A stretch of DNA of 64,000 bases from DSSB01 sp046346845 (GTDB lineage Bacteria > UBA10199 > DSSB01), in assembly GCA_046346845.1 (NCBI GenBank), contig JAXMHH010000001.1:372001-436000 (forward strand), given 5' to 3'. This document shows positions 48,615 to 56,920 of this stretch, one piece after another. The position numbers and the translations under genes were made by a program. The notes below the pieces were generated by a model. It saw only the letters and a list, made by a program, of their open reading frames with translations. It was not told the origin of the DNA and ran no database searches. Each line of letters starts with the position of its first letter. The stretch's first letter is position 1.

Positions 48615-51600
48615 ATGACACCGCCGGGTAATGGAGGCCGACGCGCTCCACACCTGACTCTTGTTCCGTCCGGGGGTTCGCCCGCGACTCCCGATCCCCT
48701 TGCGCCCGAGCCGCGGCGTCCCAGCACGCCGCCACCCAACGGCGACGGACGTGCATCCTTGCCCTCGTTGCCGCCGCGTTCCGCCGACCTGGGCGGCCTC
48801 CGCGCCATCATCGAAGGGACCGCTCCCACCCTCTCGAATTTTCAACACCTGAGCAATTTTTTGGCCGAGCTGGCCAATCCCACGGAGACCGGCGGCTACA
48901 ACGTCCGTTTTAAGAACCTCAATTACTTCTACAACATCGTCCAAGAAAATCCGGGCGAGGCGATCCGCGTCACTATCACCGAAGAGCGCCCGGCCCGCTC
49001 CGGCAGCGGCATCGAAAGCCGGGAAATCCTCCAGCTCCATTATTTGGCTGACGGACAAATCTCGAGCTCCGTCCACTCCACGCCGCACGCCGAGCCCGAG
49101 CGGGGCCCCGAATTCAGCTATCACAACATACTCCGCACCTTTCTCGGCGAGCGCGCCCAGCGCCTAATCAACGGGGAAGACCTCTTCACCCGCCTCGACA
49201 CCTCGCTGCGGGCGCTGCGCGGCCGGGCTACCCCCGAATCGCAGTCGGTGTGGTACGACAACTTCGTCGCGCACGAAGGCAAGGTGTATTCCTTCCGCCG
49301 CCTGGACCTCATGGGCCTCAGCGAACTGATCGCCAGCCCCCAACTCAACCAGATCGCCATCTTCGAGGAAACCGGCGGGGAAAAAGTCCGGGTGGCGACG
49401 CTGAGCGCCAACGGCGAGGTCGAATTCAATCCCGAACGGGCCACCCGGGAGCCGCTCACCCATGACCAGCTGGCCTTGCTCGAGGGCCTCGAGCCCCTCC
49501 TAGACGCAGCCCGTTCCGATCCCGCGGCTTATCAACGGCGCCTGCGCGCCTCGCTCGCGAAGCTGCCCAATTTCAAGAATATCACCCCGACCATCGAACC
49601 CTCCCTGGCCGTCTCCCGCACTCTCACCATGGGCAGCGGCAGCCACGGTTATCTCGCGGAATACCGAAACGGTTGGGATCTGCTCAGCAACCTCTTTACC
49701 TCGCAGCGTTGGCAGAATCCCCAGGACCCCAATCAGGTGCGCAACCTGCGTGCCCCGTGGCGCCTGCGCCGCACCATGACCTGGGAGCTGCTGCGCTGGG
49801 CCGGAAGCACGGCCCGCTACGTCCTCTCCGAGAACATTCGTAACCCTCGGGTGGCGACCGATTCCCTGCGCCTAATGCTGCACCCTGAAGGCGGCGGCCA
49901 GCTAACCATCTACCGCGGCGGGGCCTTGCACGACATCCTCATCGCGGGCGGCAATGGCTCGCTGTGGCGCGCCGACCAAGAGATCCGCCAGATGCAGCGG
50001 GAAGGCATGAGCTTTCCCACCCGCATGGACGCACTCCGCGCCGCGGTGGCCCGACACAACCCTAACTCCAGCCTCCCCATCGCCCTTCACGTGCAGGAGG
50101 CACCGACCTTCGACCTGAACCGCTTCCACCTGGACGCCTCCGGCGCCCCGGTGCCGGTGCGAACCGCCGGCGAGGCCTGGAGGCTCCTGCGTAGCCAGAT
50201 CTCCAGCAACGTCGAACCTCGGGTAGAATTTCAATTGAACGGCAGCGTGTTCAGCCCGCTGATCAGCACCAGCAGCGAACCGAATCGCATTTTAGTCGAT
50301 TTCCGCGAAAGCCAGCCCTCCCTCACCCTGGACATTAACCACCAAAACATTCGGGTGGGCGAAACCGAGGTGCCCCGCGTCCAGATCACCATGGTCCGCG
50401 GCGAGGACGTCTATGCTCGGGTCTTCGAGAACGGCGTGATCCGCCCGGATTTGGCGCCCGACGTGCTGCACTCGCGCCTCACCCAGGCCCGGCAAGGCGC
50501 GGTCTACCGCAGCCTGGCCACCCGCTTGGGTCAAGGGGCCCTGCGCCTCTACGCCCACTCGGCCTTCTCCGGGAGGGTCTACGGGGGATCTTATTTTCTC
50601 TCCCTGCCGATCATCTCGCTCTTGGAGCGCGGCATTTTCAATGAGCACGAGCGCCGGCTCATCGGCTCGCCGGGGCTGAACGTCAGCATGCAATGGGACA
50701 GCGTCAAGCGGAACGTCATCGCCCCCTTCCTGTTCATGGCCGGCCCCTCCAGCGCCTCGACCTTGCTGACCGACGGCTTGTTCAACTCGCTGCCGGGCCT
50801 GCGGCGGAGCCTCGTGACTTGGCAAAGCACGGAGACCTCGCTCCTCCAGGCGCTGCGCATGCACCGTCCCAGCTTTTACAACCCCAGCCCCGCCATGCGT
50901 CCGGTCGGACCCAACTTTTTCTTCCGCGGCTTCCTGCAGCGCGCGGTCCCGCTCTTCGTCGGGATCACCGCGATCGACCGCTACCAGCACGGCCAGTGGT
51001 TCTCGCCGCGCTTCCTGACCAACTTGCGGGACGTCGCCTTGGTCTCCGCGGGTTCCGCCGGGCTGATGCGGATGGTCTATTCCAGCGAGCGGCTGTCCAG
51101 CGCCCTGGTGCGCCGCTCCCTGCTCACCGACGCCGTGGTGGGTTCCGGAGGGGCCCGCTTTGGCCTCACCCTGCGCGGCGGCATCCTGCTGGCGACCCTC
51201 GAGATGGCCGCCTTGGGGGTGCTCAACGCCTATGAGCGCCGGGCCGCGCTCCGCGAATCGGGCACGGCGCTGCGCAGCGAATTGGGCCGGGCCATCGACC
51301 GGCGGAACGAGCTCGTCACCCGCTTGGAAAGCGGCGAGGAGATCGCCCCCCGCTATTTGGTCTCGGCCGACGCCGAGGTTCACAACGCCCAGGCGGCCTA
51401 CCGGCGTTTCCTCGAAATGACCGACCAGACCTCCGGTACCGGAAGCTACGCCGCCATCGGCTCGGCCAATGACTTCGAGGAAGAGATGCAGCGCTACGAC
51501 CGGGATCGCGCCCTGGCGGCCTCCTCGCCCGGGGATCCCCTGGCGGCGACCCGCGCCGAATCCGAGCACCTCTCCCGCCTGCGGACCCTGCGCGGCCGTT

Positions 51601-52283
51601 ACGAGCGCATGGAAGGGGAATTAGACCGTCTCTACGAACGCTTCGGCGCCAGCGGCTCGAATACCGGTGCGGGCCCTTCGCTGCGCGATTTCCTCCGCAA
51701 CGCCGCGGCCTCCACCTCCGAATCCGAAACCGCGCCGCCCAGCGAGCCGGTCCGATCGCCCATTCCCATCAACAGCGCCGACGCCCAGGCCATCCTCGAG
51801 CAATTGCGCTGGAAGGCCGCCCAGGATCCGGCCTCCATCCTCTGGAGCCGGGAGCAGCGGGCCGCCTACATCATGCGGGAGTTCCGAGGCTACCGGGTCA
51901 CCGATTCCGACGGGACGCGCCGTCCCTGGAACCAGGCCGAGACATTCGCCTTCCTTGATGCCGTCGACCAGGCCAATCTCCAACGGGTCCATAACCTGGA
52001 AGCCCCCCTCACCGCCCCTCAGCCCGGCGAGGGCTTCGACACCACCCGCTTGCAAGAATTGGTGACGGCGGAGCGCGGCATTCGCGACCGCGAGGCCGCC
52101 GATCACCGCTACGCGGCGGTGCACAGCGCGGCGCTGGCCGGCAACGTGGCCGACCTCGACCGCCAGATGGCGGACTACTACCGCACCACCAATGCCCGCG
52201 TGGCGACGGCCCTCTCTCGCTTCATGGACGGGCCCACCTTGGCGATGGCGGATCTCCCCGCCACCGGCTCGGCCATGCCCTAA
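48615..52283 (+). CDS. Giant protein 4 of unknown function
   Basis: 1222 residues from an ATG preceded by GAGGAGAGG; the frame stays open to 48339 but that part is not protein-like. Residues 1-65: Pro-rich, disordered. About 65-620: mixed alpha/beta, no recognised motif. About 640-880: hydrophobic helical stretch (GGSYFLSLPIISLLERGIF, FFFRGFLQRAVPLFVGITAI, LTLRGGILLATLEMAALGVL). About 880-1030: charged coiled coil. About 1055-1120: EQRAAYIMREFRGYRVTDSDG, matching AYIQRQFSGYR of giant protein 3. No signal peptide. Ends 6 bp from the converging cobA-hemD gene. It is not alignable end to end with giants 1 or 2. Confidence 0.65.
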   Translation: MTPPGNGGRRAPHLTLVPSGGSPATPDPLAPEPRRPSTPPPNGDGRASLPSLPPRSADLGGLRAIIEGTAPTLSNFQHLSNFLAELANPTETGGYNVRFKNLNYFYNIVQENPGEAIRVTITEERPARSGSGIESREILQLHYLADGQISSSVHSTPHAEPERGPEFSYHNILRTFLGERAQRLINGEDLFTRLDTSLRALRGRATPESQSVWYDNFVAHEGKVYSFRRLDLMGLSELIASPQLNQIAIFEETGGEKVRVATLSANGEVEFNPERATREPLTHDQLALLEGLEPLLDAARSDPAAYQRRLRASLAKLPNFKNITPTIEPSLAVSRTLTMGSGSHGYLAEYRNGWDLLSNLFTSQRWQNPQDPNQVRNLRAPWRLRRTMTWELLRWAGSTARYVLSENIRNPRVATDSLRLMLHPEGGGQLTIYRGGALHDILIAGGNGSLWRADQEIRQMQREGMSFPTRMDALRAAVARHNPNSSLPIALHVQEAPTFDLNRFHLDASGAPVPVRTAGEAWRLLRSQISSNVEPRVEFQLNGSVFSPLISTSSEPNRILVDFRESQPSLTLDINHQNIRVGETEVPRVQITMVRGEDVYARVFENGVIRPDLAPDVLHSRLTQARQGAVYRSLATRLGQGALRLYAHSAFSGRVYGGSYFLSLPIISLLERGIFNEHERRLIGSPGLNVSMQWDSVKRNVIAPFLFMAGPSSASTLLTDGLFNSLPGLRRSLVTWQSTETSLLQALRMHRPSFYNPSPAMRPVGPNFFFRGFLQRAVPLFVGITAIDRYQHGQWFSPRFLTNLRDVALVSAGSAGLMRMVYSSERLSSALVRRSLLTDAVVGSGGARFGLTLRGGILLATLEMAALGVLNAYERRAALRESGTALRSELGRAIDRRNELVTRLESGEEIAPRYLVSADAEVHNAQAAYRRFLEMTDQTSGTGSYAAIGSANDFEEEMQRYDRDRALAASSPGDPLAATRAESEHLSRLRTLRGRYERMEGELDRLYERFGASGSNTGAGPSLRDFLRNAAASTSESETAPPSEPVRSPIPINSADAQAILEQLRWKAAQDPASILWSREQRAAYIMREFRGYRVTDSDGTRRPWNQAETFAFLDAVDQANLQRVHNLEAPLTAPQPGEGFDTTRLQELVTAERGIRDREAADHRYAAVHSAALAGNVADLDRQMADYYRTTNARVATALSRFMDGPTLAMADLPATGSAMP

Positions 52284-52289
52284 AGCCTG

Positions 52290-53843
52290 CTAATATTTTC
52301 GTTTGGAAAAATAATCCTCGACTGCGTCGGCCATGGACTCGATCGTGGCCTGCTTCGCGACCGCCACGACCTTCCAGCCAGCACGGCGGGCGGCGCTACG
52401 GGTAACGGGACCGATGACGAGGGCCGGGACCTTGCGCAGGGCCGCGGCATAAGGGGTGCCCCGCAGCATGGCGGCCAGGTGTTCCGCGGCGGCCCCGCTG
52501 GTGAAAGTGAGCAGGTCGGGGAGGCCGCCGGCGAAGAGCTGGCGCAGCTCCCGTCGCGAGACCTTGGGCGCCAGGCTGCGGTAGACGGTGACTCGATCGA
52601 CCTTCGCCCCCTTCCCTTGCAACAGGGCGATCGCCTCTTCCCGGCCACGCTCTGCGCGCGGAAACAGGACCCGTTTCCCCTGCAATTCCCTCGGCGAGAA
52701 GGTCGCGGCCAAGGCCATCGCGTTGAATTCCTTCGGCTGACGATGCACCCGCAGGCCGGCTTCGCGGAGCCGGTCCGCCGTCATGGGCCCCACCGCGGCC
52801 ACTCGGGCATGCCGAAACACCGCCGGGCCCAGCCGCCGATCCTCCAGGCGCGTCAAGCAGGCCTCGACCGCATTCCGCGAGCTGAAGACCAGCCAATCGT
52901 AGCTCTCCGCGCAGGCGCAGGCCCTGTCGAAGGCCCGCCAGCTCTTGGGCGGCCCAAAGCTCAAGGCGGACAATTCCAGGGCTTGAGCGCCCGCCTCGCG
53001 CAAGCTCCGGCTCAATGCGGAGGCCTGCCCCGGCGCACGGGTGACGAGTATCTTCCTTCCGAATAAGGGCCGCTGCTCGAACCAAGCCAAATCCCGCCTC
53101 AGCCCCACCAGCTCCCCGACGACCGCAATGGCCGGCGCCTGAATGGCGGCGCGCTCCGCCAGGCGAGGCAGGCTGCGCAGGTCCCCCACCACCACCCTTT
53201 GCCGTGGATAGGTCCCCCATTCGATGAGCGCCGCCGGGGTCGAGGGCTTCTTGCCGTGGGCGAGGAGCCGCCGGAAATTTTCCCGCAGCGTCTTCACGCC
53301 CATCAGGAAGACCAGGGTCGGCTCGCGGGCCAGGGCCTCCCAATCCAGGGCCGGCCCCTCGGACCGGGACCTTCCCTTGCCCGGCTCTTCGTGCCCGGTA
53401 AGAAAGGTCACGCTGGAACCAAAGCGCCGGTGCGTCAGCGGGATCCCCGCGTAGGCCGGCGCCGCGACGGCGCTGGTCACGCCGGGGACGACCTCGAAGG
53501 GCACGCCGGCCCGGCGCAGGGCCTGGGCCTCCTCCCCGCCGCGCCCGAAGATGAAGGGGTCTCCGCCCTTCAGCCGAACCACGCGGCGAAAACGGCGCGC
53601 CGCCTGGACGAGCTGACGCTCGATGCGCGCCTGCGGGACATGGCCGCGGTAACTCCGCTTGCCCACATCGCAGAGCGCGGCGCCCCGGCAATGCCGGAGG
53701 ATCTCGGGGTTGACCAGATGGTCGTAGAAGACGGCATCGGCGGCCTCGAGGCATTCCTTGGCCCGCAAGGTCAGCAGCCCGGGATCGCCGGGACCGGCCC
53801 CGACCAAATAGACGGTCCCCATTTTTTTTCGGGATCTCTTCAT
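52290..53843 (-). CDS. cobA-hemD: Uroporphyrinogen-III C-methyltransferase / uroporphyrinogen-III synthase fusion
   Basis: 517 residues. Residues about 8-250: SUMT (CobA) with VYLVGAGPGDPGLLTLRA, VVRLKGGDPFIFGRGGEEA and GIPLTHR. Residues about 260-517: HemD-type synthase (RKILVTRAPGQASALSRSLREAGAQALELSAL, VFSSRNAVEACL, LTFTSGAAAEHLA). Together they close hydroxymethylbilane to uroporphyrinogen III and methylate it to precorrin-2, toward sirohaem or cobalamin. The fusion is known from several lineages. The start at 53843 overlaps the hemC stop (ATGA); a later ATG at 53822 would begin exactly at MGTVYLVGAG. Confidence 0.93.
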   Translation of the reverse strand: MKRSRKKMGTVYLVGAGPGDPGLLTLRAKECLEAADAVFYDHLVNPEILRHCRGAALCDVGKRSYRGHVPQARIERQLVQAARRFRRVVRLKGGDPFIFGRGGEEAQALRRAGVPFEVVPGVTSAVAAPAYAGIPLTHRRFGSSVTFLTGHEEPGKGRSRSEGPALDWEALAREPTLVFLMGVKTLRENFRRLLAHGKKPSTPAALIEWGTYPRQRVVVGDLRSLPRLAERAAIQAPAIAVVGELVGLRRDLAWFEQRPLFGRKILVTRAPGQASALSRSLREAGAQALELSALSFGPPKSWRAFDRACACAESYDWLVFSSRNAVEACLTRLEDRRLGPAVFRHARVAAVGPMTADRLREAGLRVHRQPKEFNAMALAATFSPRELQGKRVLFPRAERGREEAIALLQGKGAKVDRVTVYRSLAPKVSRRELRQLFAGGLPDLLTFTSGAAAEHLAAMLRGTPYAAALRKVPALVIGPVTRSAARRAGWKVVAVAKQATIESMADAVEDYFSKRKY

Positions 53844-54760
53844 GTCCGCTTGGCGATGGCGTCGAGGATCTCGCGCCCTCCCCGCTCCCAAATCCGCGCC
53901 AGCAATTGGTCCGCCAATCCCAAGGGATCGGCAGCCGCTCCCTCGCAGGCCGCTTCGATGTGGCGTTCTCCTTCGAGATCAGAGAGGAAGGCCGACAGCC
54001 GCATCCGATCGCCCCGCATCTCTCCGTAAACCCCGAGCGGCAGGTTACAACTTCCACCCAATTCCCGCATCACGCGACGCTCGGCGAGCGATGCGGCCTC
54101 GGTCGGCGCGTGATGCAAGGCGGACAGGTCCTGGCGAAGCGACGCATCGGCGCCGCGGATCTCAATCGCGAGGGTGCCCTGCCCCGGCGCGGGCAGGATG
54201 GGGAGCTCCACCGCGCCTTCCAGGTCGAGGCCCAGGCGCTGCATCCCGGCCTTCGCCAGGACGATGGCGTCGAAGGCCCCCTCCCGCAGCCGCCTCAGCC
54301 GGGTGTCGATATTCCCGCGCAGCATTTCAAAGCGCAGGTCCGGGCGCAGCGCCTTCAGCTGAAGGCGCCGGCGCAGGCTGGTGGTGCCCACCCTGGCGCC
54401 CTCCGGGAGGCCGCGCCAGTCTCCGCCGGCACGGGCGATCAAGACGTCGTGGGGGTCGCGCCGCTCGGGATAGCAGCCGATCTCGAGACCCTCCGGCAGG
54501 ACCGCGGGCATGTCCTTGAGACTGTGTACCGCCAGGTCGACCTCGCCGGCCAGCAGGGCGTCTTCGATCTCCTTCACGAATAGTCCCTTGCCGCCCACCT
54601 CGGAGAGGAAGCGGTTTTGGATGCGGTCCCCGGAGGTGGTGATGGTGCGAAGCTCGAGTTTCAGACCGGGCCGGGCCCGCATCAGGGAATCGGCGAAGGC
54701 CTGGGACTGGGCCAGGGCTAAAGGCGAGCCGCGGGTACCAAGCCGGAGGATCCGCGTCAT
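53840..54760 (-). CDS. hemC: Hydroxymethylbilane synthase (porphobilinogen deaminase)
   Basis: 306 residues, normal length. Key blocks: LRLGTRGSPLALAQS at the start, GKGLFVKEIEDALL, AVHSLKDMP, GTTSLRRRLQL, RGNIDTRLRRL, and GGSCNLPLG with the Cys that carries the dipyrromethane cofactor. It polymerises four porphobilinogen units in the cytoplasm. The start overlaps the 3' end of the purine nucleoside phosphorylase gene by 4 bp, and the stop overlaps cobA-hemD, so the three are translationally coupled. Start chosen as the canonical MTRILRLGTRGSP. Confidence 0.97.
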   Translation of the reverse strand: MTRILRLGTRGSPLALAQSQAFADSLMRARPGLKLELRTITTSGDRIQNRFLSEVGGKGLFVKEIEDALLAGEVDLAVHSLKDMPAVLPEGLEIGCYPERRDPHDVLIARAGGDWRGLPEGARVGTTSLRRRLQLKALRPDLRFEMLRGNIDTRLRRLREGAFDAIVLAKAGMQRLGLDLEGAVELPILPAPGQGTLAIEIRGADASLRQDLSALHHAPTEAASLAERRVMRELGGSCNLPLGVYGEMRGDRMRLSAFLSDLEGERHIEAACEGAAADPLGLADQLLARIWERGGREILDAIAKRT

Positions 54761-55608
54761 GGCCGCCCCCCTCCCTTCCGCAGCAAGGCCTCGAGGAGCC
54801 GGGATAAGGAGCGGTCCACGCCCTGGGCGCTCGCCAAGACCTCTTCGTGATTGAGGGGCCGCTTGCGGTTCAGGCAGGAATTGGTCACCGCGGAAAGGGC
54901 CGCCACCTGCATGCCGGCGTGGGTCGCGGCGATGGCCTCGAAGACGGTCGACATCCCGACCAAGTCGCCTCCGAGCCGACGAAAGGCCTGGACCTCCGCG
55001 TCGGTCTCGTAACTGGGCCCCGAGATGCCGACGTAGACCGCCTTCGCCAAGGATACGCGGCTGGCGCGCGCGGCCCGCACCAGCTCTTGGGAAAAAACGT
55101 TTTGGTAGGCGCCCTGCAGCGAGGGGAAGCGCGTCCCGAGGAAATCGAGGTTGGGCCCGCGCAGGGGATCCACGCCGGTCATATTGATGTGGTCGCGGAT
55201 CCTGGCCAAGCGCCCCACTTTCAGGGACTGCCGGATCGATCCCGCCGCATTGGTCAAGAGCAGGCGCCGCACGCCCCAAAGGGCCAGGGCGCGCACCGGA
55301 AACACGATGCGCTCCGGGGCCAAGCCTTCGTAGTAATGAATGCGTCCCGCCATCACCAAGGCGCGTCGCAGGGGACCTCCGCCCACGCAGAGCAATTGCC
55401 CGCGGTGCCCTTCAATATGCGGCGGGATCAGGTTGGGGAATTCGGAAAAATCCCGGCGCGGCGCCCGGGAAAATTTTTGGAGGAAGCCCGCGCCCAGGCC
55501 GGAGCCGAACACGACGGCGAAATCCGGCGGCTCCCCGAAGGCGGCGCGCAGGGCCCGGCTTGTGGTCTCGAGTTCACGGCGGTAGGCCTGCGGATCCAAG
55601 GTGCTCAT
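54757..55608 (-). CDS. punA: Purine-nucleoside phosphorylase (trimeric, PNP/MTAP family)
   Basis: 283 residues. Phosphate site VVFGSGLGAG, EGHRGQLL, AGRIHYYEG, LLTNAAGSI, base-site motifs GISGPSYETDAEV and LVGMSTVFEAIAATHAGM, and SAVTNSC with the Asn that marks specificity for 6-oxopurines. It splits inosine, guanosine and deoxy forms into base and (deoxy)ribose-1-phosphate. Third gene of the deoB-deoA-PNP block, 3 bp after deoA; its product feeds DeoB. Overlaps hemC by 4 bp. Confidence 0.95.
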   Translation of the reverse strand: MSTLDPQAYRRELETTSRALRAAFGEPPDFAVVFGSGLGAGFLQKFSRAPRRDFSEFPNLIPPHIEGHRGQLLCVGGGPLRRALVMAGRIHYYEGLAPERIVFPVRALALWGVRRLLLTNAAGSIRQSLKVGRLARIRDHINMTGVDPLRGPNLDFLGTRFPSLQGAYQNVFSQELVRAARASRVSLAKAVYVGISGPSYETDAEVQAFRRLGGDLVGMSTVFEAIAATHAGMQVAALSAVTNSCLNRKRPLNHEEVLASAQGVDRSLSRLLEALLRKGGGRP

Positions 55609-55611
55609 CGG

Positions 55612-56913
55612 CTAAGACCTATAATTTTTTAGGATCGCTTTGACCAGCGATCTTTGCGCGGGACGGGAGGGACCGATGCGGAAGGCCGCCGCCAGGCGGG
55701 GCTGCGCGAGCCTGAGGCGGGCGGGGTCCCGGTAGAAAAGATCGGCCAAGGCCTCGCCGCGGCCGACGCGGTCCCCGATCTTCTTGAGCAGGCAAATCCC
55801 GACTCCGGGATCGATCCGGTCTTCGAGGTGCCGCCGGCCGGCGCCCAGCTCCATCGCCGCCAGGCCCAGCTCCCGCGCGTGCGCTTCTTGGACATAGCCG
55901 GTTTTGGGGGCGCGATACGCAAAGAGCCGCGGGGCCAGGCCCAGGCTGGACAGGTCCTGCCAAGAGCCGCCTTGCGCCTTCACCCAATCCAAAAAGGGGG
56001 CCAAGAGCTCCCCGGAACCCAGCCGCTCTCGCAGGGCAGGTTCCGACGGAACCCGGCCGCGGCCCAAGGCCATGGCCAGCATTTCCCGCGCCAGGGCGAC
56101 GGTCAATTCGACGAGATCGCGCGGTCCCTGTCCCCGCAAGACCTCAAGGCACTCGAGGATCTCAAGGTTGTTGCCGACGGTCTGCCCCAGGGGTTGATCC
56201 ATGGCGGTGAGCACCGCGCAGACCTTGAGTCCCAGTTGCTTCCCCACGCGCAACAAGAGCCGGGCCAGGGCGCGGGCCCGATGCGGGGGACCCGCCAAGG
56301 AGCCGGCGCCGTATTTGACGTCCATGACCAATCCGTCCAGCCCCTCGATCAATTTCTTGGAGAGGATGCTGGCCACGATCAGGGGCAAGCTCTCGACGGT
56401 GCCCGAGGCGTCGCGCAAGGCGTAAAGCCTCCGGTCGGCGGGACTGAGCCGTTCGCTCTGGGCGAAGATGCAAAAGCCGTGGCCGTGCAATATCTTCCCG
56501 ACGCGGGCGGAGCTGAGCTCGGTCTTGAAACCGGGAATCCCGGCCAGCTTATCGATGGTGCCGCCGGTATGGCCCAGGCCCCGCCCCGCCATCAGGGGGA
56601 CCTCCACCCCGTAGCTCGCGACCAGCGGTCCCAACAGGAAGCTGGTCTTGTCCCCCACCCCGCCGGTGGAGTGCTTTCCGATCCGGGGCCGCTTGCCGCG
56701 GCGCGGAAGGGTCTCGCCGTGCCGGGCCATCGCCCGGGTCAGGTCCACCGTCTCTCGAAAATCCAAGCCGAGCAGGACGATCGCCATCAGCAAGGCTGAA
56801 ATCTGGTAGTCGGGGGTGCTGCCGGCGACCACGGCGGCGACGAAGGCCTCGAGCTCGTCCCGTGCGAGGGCCTTGCCACGGCGTTTTTTTTCGATGAGGG
56901 GACGCAGGTCCAT
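55612..56913 (-). CDS. deoA: Thymidine/pyrimidine-nucleoside phosphorylase
   Basis: 433 residues. The signature is present: KHSTGGVGDKTSFLLGPLVASYGVEVPLMAGRGLGHTGGTIDKL, with an N-terminal helical domain (MDLRPLIEKKRRGKALARDELEAFV) and the C-terminal PYNP domain (GYVQEAHARELGLAAMELGAGRR, GDRVGRGEALADL). It converts thymidine (or uridine/deoxyuridine) and phosphate to base and (deoxy)ribose-1-phosphate. I cannot distinguish DeoA from the broader Pdp type from sequence alone. It lies 7 bp after deoB, in one operon. Confidence 0.95.
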   Translation of the reverse strand: MDLRPLIEKKRRGKALARDELEAFVAAVVAGSTPDYQISALLMAIVLLGLDFRETVDLTRAMARHGETLPRRGKRPRIGKHSTGGVGDKTSFLLGPLVASYGVEVPLMAGRGLGHTGGTIDKLAGIPGFKTELSSARVGKILHGHGFCIFAQSERLSPADRRLYALRDASGTVESLPLIVASILSKKLIEGLDGLVMDVKYGAGSLAGPPHRARALARLLLRVGKQLGLKVCAVLTAMDQPLGQTVGNNLEILECLEVLRGQGPRDLVELTVALAREMLAMALGRGRVPSEPALRERLGSGELLAPFLDWVKAQGGSWQDLSSLGLAPRLFAYRAPKTGYVQEAHARELGLAAMELGAGRRHLEDRIDPGVGICLLKKIGDRVGRGEALADLFYRDPARLRLAQPRLAAAFRIGPSRPAQRSLVKAILKNYRS

Positions 56914-56920
56914 GCCGGCC

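Noticed and set aside
27863..52283. Prophage or integrated element
   Set aside because: No integrase, portal, terminase, tail or transfer genes, no tRNA-bounded repeats, and a housekeeping operon lies in the middle.
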